DNA from: Pirellulales bacterium
GTDB lineage: Bacteria; Planctomycetota; Planctomycetia; Pirellulales; JAEUIK01
Direction of reading: 5' to 3'
Assembly (NCBI GenBank): GCA_019694455.1
Contig: JAIBBY010000009.1
Span: forward strand, 1-64,000
DNA: 64,000 nt
Each line of letters starts with the position of its first letter. Positions within the stretch are counted from its first letter, which is position 1. A program made the position numbers and the translations under genes. This document shows, piece by piece, positions 62,046-64,000 of this stretch. The notes beneath the pieces were generated by a model. It was not told where the DNA came from and did no database searches. It saw only the letters and a list, made by a program, of their open reading frames with translations.

Positions 62046-63248
62046 TCAGCGCGCCACGGGGACGTATTCGAGCAACAAGTCTTCGTACGCGGCGAGCACC
62101 GTATCCCAGGCGAAACGCGCCGCATGGCGCTGCCGACTCGTCGAGCGCATAATTGCCAACCGCAGGTCGTCTTCCAGCAGCGCGTCGAACGCTGTCTCGC
62201 ACTGCGCTTGGCTGGCGAAGTAGGCGTTCTCTGACCCAGCCACCCAGCGATTGAATCGATTGTCGTGCGCCAACACCGCGCAACCGGCGCCTAGCGCTTC
62301 GACCAGCGCCGGATTGGTCCCGCCCACCGTGTGCCCATGCACGTAAAGCTGCGCGAAGAAGCGCAGCGCGGCGACCACCGCCTGATCGTAGATGGCGCCA
62401 GGGAAAAGCACTTCGGCGCTAGCCGCCTGTAGCACCGCGGCGTGGTACGGATTTCGCTCTGGCTCGTACTTGCCAAGCACCACCAGTTGCTTGCCGCGCG
62501 GCCGAGCTGAAAATGCGGAAACGATCTCCAGAATCGAGTTTTCCGGTTCTGGCCGGGCCACCACAAGCGCGTAGCTGCGCGGCTCCAAGGAGTATCGCTC
62601 CAGCATCGCCTCGTCGGCGTCGAGCACCGCATCGGCGCCGTAGGGAATTGTGGTTATCTTGCGTTCGCTGACGCGCGTCTCCAAGTGCTTGGCGATCTCC
62701 GGATGGTCCGCGATCAGATGGTTGCCCAGCCAGCAGCCGAGCCGCTCGTTGAGATAGAGCCAGGTCTTGGCCGGCAGCCGCCACTTGGCGCGTTGCCACT
62801 CCAGGCCATCCATGTTGATCAGGTTGGTCCGGCCGCGCAGCCGATACCAAACACAAAACGCCGCCGTGTTATAGCCCAGCGTCAGCATGAGGGTGTCGCG
62901 ACGGGCGGCGTCGAGCGTCGACTTCCAATCGAACACCATGGTGCCCCGCGCGCCGGCGCGCGGCTCGGGGATCTGCACCAACCGCACCCCGTTCCACTCG
63001 GCCTCGTGGCGGCGGCCACTGCCGGCGGTTTGGCAATACACGGTCACGTCCCAATCGCGAGCGGCGAGGTAGAGAGCCAGCCGCTCGGCAAAGGTTTCGA
63101 AGCCGCCATGCTGGGCCGGAATACCGCGCGTGCCGAGAATCGCGATGGCAGGCCGCGCCCGGGCAGGTTCGACTGCGGCGCGACCTGCCTGCTCGCCGAC
63201 CTCTTGCGCACCGTGCCGAATGGCATCCATCGGAAGACTGCTATTCAT
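62046..63248 (-). CDS. Glycosyltransferase, DUF1972/GT4 (rhamnosyltransferase-like)
   Basis: Protein of 400 residues. The N-terminal motif ILGTRGIPAQHGGFETFAE is the DUF1972 signature. The GT4 C-terminal region has YALVVARPEPENSILEI and HTVGGTNPALVEALGAGCAVLAH, the EX7E-like donor site. It adds a sugar (often rhamnose) to a surface glycan. It overlaps the upstream glycosyltransferase by 4 bases. An in-frame ATG six codons later is an alternative start. Confidence 0.92.
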   Translation of the reverse strand: MNSSLPMDAIRHGAQEVGEQAGRAAVEPARARPAIAILGTRGIPAQHGGFETFAERLALYLAARDWDVTVYCQTAGSGRRHEAEWNGVRLVQIPEPRAGARGTMVFDWKSTLDAARRDTLMLTLGYNTAAFCVWYRLRGRTNLINMDGLEWQRAKWRLPAKTWLYLNERLGCWLGNHLIADHPEIAKHLETRVSERKITTIPYGADAVLDADEAMLERYSLEPRSYALVVARPEPENSILEIVSAFSARPRGKQLVVLGKYEPERNPYHAAVLQAASAEVLFPGAIYDQAVVAALRFFAQLYVHGHTVGGTNPALVEALGAGCAVLAHDNRFNRWVAGSENAYFASQAQCETAFDALLEDDLRLAIMRSTSRQRHAARFAWDTVLAAYEDLLLEYVPVAR

Positions 63249-64000
63249 GTCGCGACACTCAGCGGCTCGGAGATTGGCAGGTCAAGCACTAGTGGCGCTG
63301 ACGTTGGCGCCGGGGGTGGCAGCTTCACGCCCACCTTGGCATAGACATCTCGCAGTTGAGCGAAGTGGGTCTCGGCGTTGAAGTCGCGCTCCACGCGGCG
63401 GCGGCCGCACAATCCCATCTCGACCGCCTCGGCTCGATGCGCGTTGAACCAGTCCAAGTGTCGCGCCAAGGTTTCGGCGTCTCCGGGCGCGAAGACAAAT
63501 CCATCGACTTCGTGGTCGATCAACTCCGGAATGCCGCCAATCCGCGCACCGATGACCGGCCGCGCATAGGAATACGATTCGAGGATCGCCATCGGGCAGT
63601 TGTCGTACCCCTCGGAGGGGACGATGGTCGCGATGCTCCCCCGGATCAGTTCTTCGAGCGCCGCGCCCGATTGAAAACCAAGCAACTCGACATTAGTGAT
63701 TTGCTCATCGGCAATGCGGCGCTCGATCTCAGCGGTTGCCTCGCCGCGGCCCACCAATAGCACGCGCACATGCGGCACGAGTTTGGCCGCGTCGACCAAT
63801 GTGAGTACCCCCTTCAATCGCTCGATCCGGCCAAAGTACAGCAGATAGTCGCCGGGCTTGGTCTCGGGCCGAATGCTGGCGGTATCGCCAAAGTTGTGGA
63901 TGGTGGTGATCTTTTCGCCGGGCACGCCCAGCTCAATCAACTTGTGCCGCTGAAACTCGCTCACCGAGATGAAATGATCGACGGCGTCCACATTGCCCAA
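63245..64000 (-). CDS. Glycosyltransferase GT4 (5' end beyond the window)
   Basis: 251 residues are present and the N-terminus lies beyond the right edge. It shows ISVSEFQRHKLIELGVPGEK, then GRIERLKGVLTLVDAAK and the donor-binding EGYDNCPMAILESYSYARP, ending IGGIPELIDHEVDGFVF. It is a retaining family-4 transferase. It overlaps the DUF1972 gene, so both form a second polysaccharide operon. Confidence 0.93.
   Translation of the reverse strand: MGNVDAVDHFISVSEFQRHKLIELGVPGEKITTIHNFGDTASIRPETKPGDYLLYFGRIERLKGVLTLVDAAKLVPHVRVLLVGRGEATAEIERRIADEQITNVELLGFQSGAALEELIRGSIATIVPSEGYDNCPMAILESYSYARPVIGARIGGIPELIDHEVDGFVFAPGDAETLARHLDWFNAHRAEAVEMGLCGRRRVERDFNAETHFAQLRDVYAKVGVKLPPPAPTSAPLVLDLPISEPLSVAT

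Noticed and set aside
1-64000. CRISPR arrays, transposase genes or phage genes
   Set aside because: No regularly spaced direct repeats, DDE or tyrosine-recombinase signatures or phage structural genes were found; the only mobile-like signal is the inverted-repeat GxxExxY unit.

Overview
The window is GC-rich, densely coded bacterial chromosome and most resembles a planctomycete, probably of the Pirellulales type. I infer this from gene content, not from a marker-gene match: large exported lipoprotein and thioredoxin fusions, a secreted LamG/DUF1080-like protein, an SMP-30-like exported enzyme, tetratricopeptide-glycosyltransferase fusions, scattered housekeeping genes in short operons, and frequent GTG/TTG starts. 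No rRNA, tRNA, CRISPR array, prophage or classical insertion sequence was seen. Both ends cut a gene: a sensor kinase on the left and a glycosyltransferase on the right.

Layout. 1-2.3 kb: a NarL-type two-component pair. 2.3-11.1 kb: an enolase-superfamily enzyme, an HtrA protease, RNase III, an exported esterase, a degenerate LarA-like protein and a large TlpA-type lipoprotein. 11.3-16.7 kb: a MarR regulator with its own candidate operator, followed by an RND efflux adaptor and pump. 16.8-24.7 kb: a TPR/GT9-like protein, an FAH-family hydrolase, a PAS-GGDEF cyclase, an orphan flagellin-like protein, Fe/Mn superoxide dismutase, and a Pro/Tyr-rich lipoprotein behind a structured leader. 24.8-34.2 kb: a divergent exopolysaccharide locus with sugar transferase, O-antigen ligase and chain-length protein on the minus strand, and two tandem FemAB/GNAT-like acyltransferases, a polysaccharide deacetylase and a flippase on the plus strand. 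34.2-37.2 kb: an SMP-30 enzyme, a TPR protein and exonuclease VII large subunit.

37.3-42.1 kb: a sulfur amino-acid operon (two Cys/Met-metabolism PLP enzymes plus a CPBP membrane protease) behind an attenuator-like leader. It is divergent from a Tat-exported selenium-binding-protein/methanethiol-oxidase homologue. 42.1-44.1 kb: hisI-hisG and a secreted LamG-like protein. 45.5-50.8 kb: a minus-strand operon xseB-ispA-dxs-nadK plus an exported protein. 51.0-53.5 kb: sucCD and a small GlsB-type membrane protein. 53.8-58.3 kb: FtsK with a long acidic tail, convergent with an unknown membrane protein. 58.4-59.1 kb: a GxxExxY-family gene bracketed by an imperfect inverted repeat, the best candidate for an undescribed mobile unit here. 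59.1-61.4 kb: an EF-P-like (YeiP type) factor, two unknown proteins and proC. 61.6-64 kb: a small exported protein and two overlapping glycosyltransferase genes, a second polysaccharide locus.

The most interesting signals are regulatory or structural: the inverted-repeat GxxExxY cassette, two candidate RNA leaders (23.43-23.52 kb plus strand; 40.42-40.54 kb minus strand), and a perfect 12-bp palindrome between promoter and start of the marR gene.
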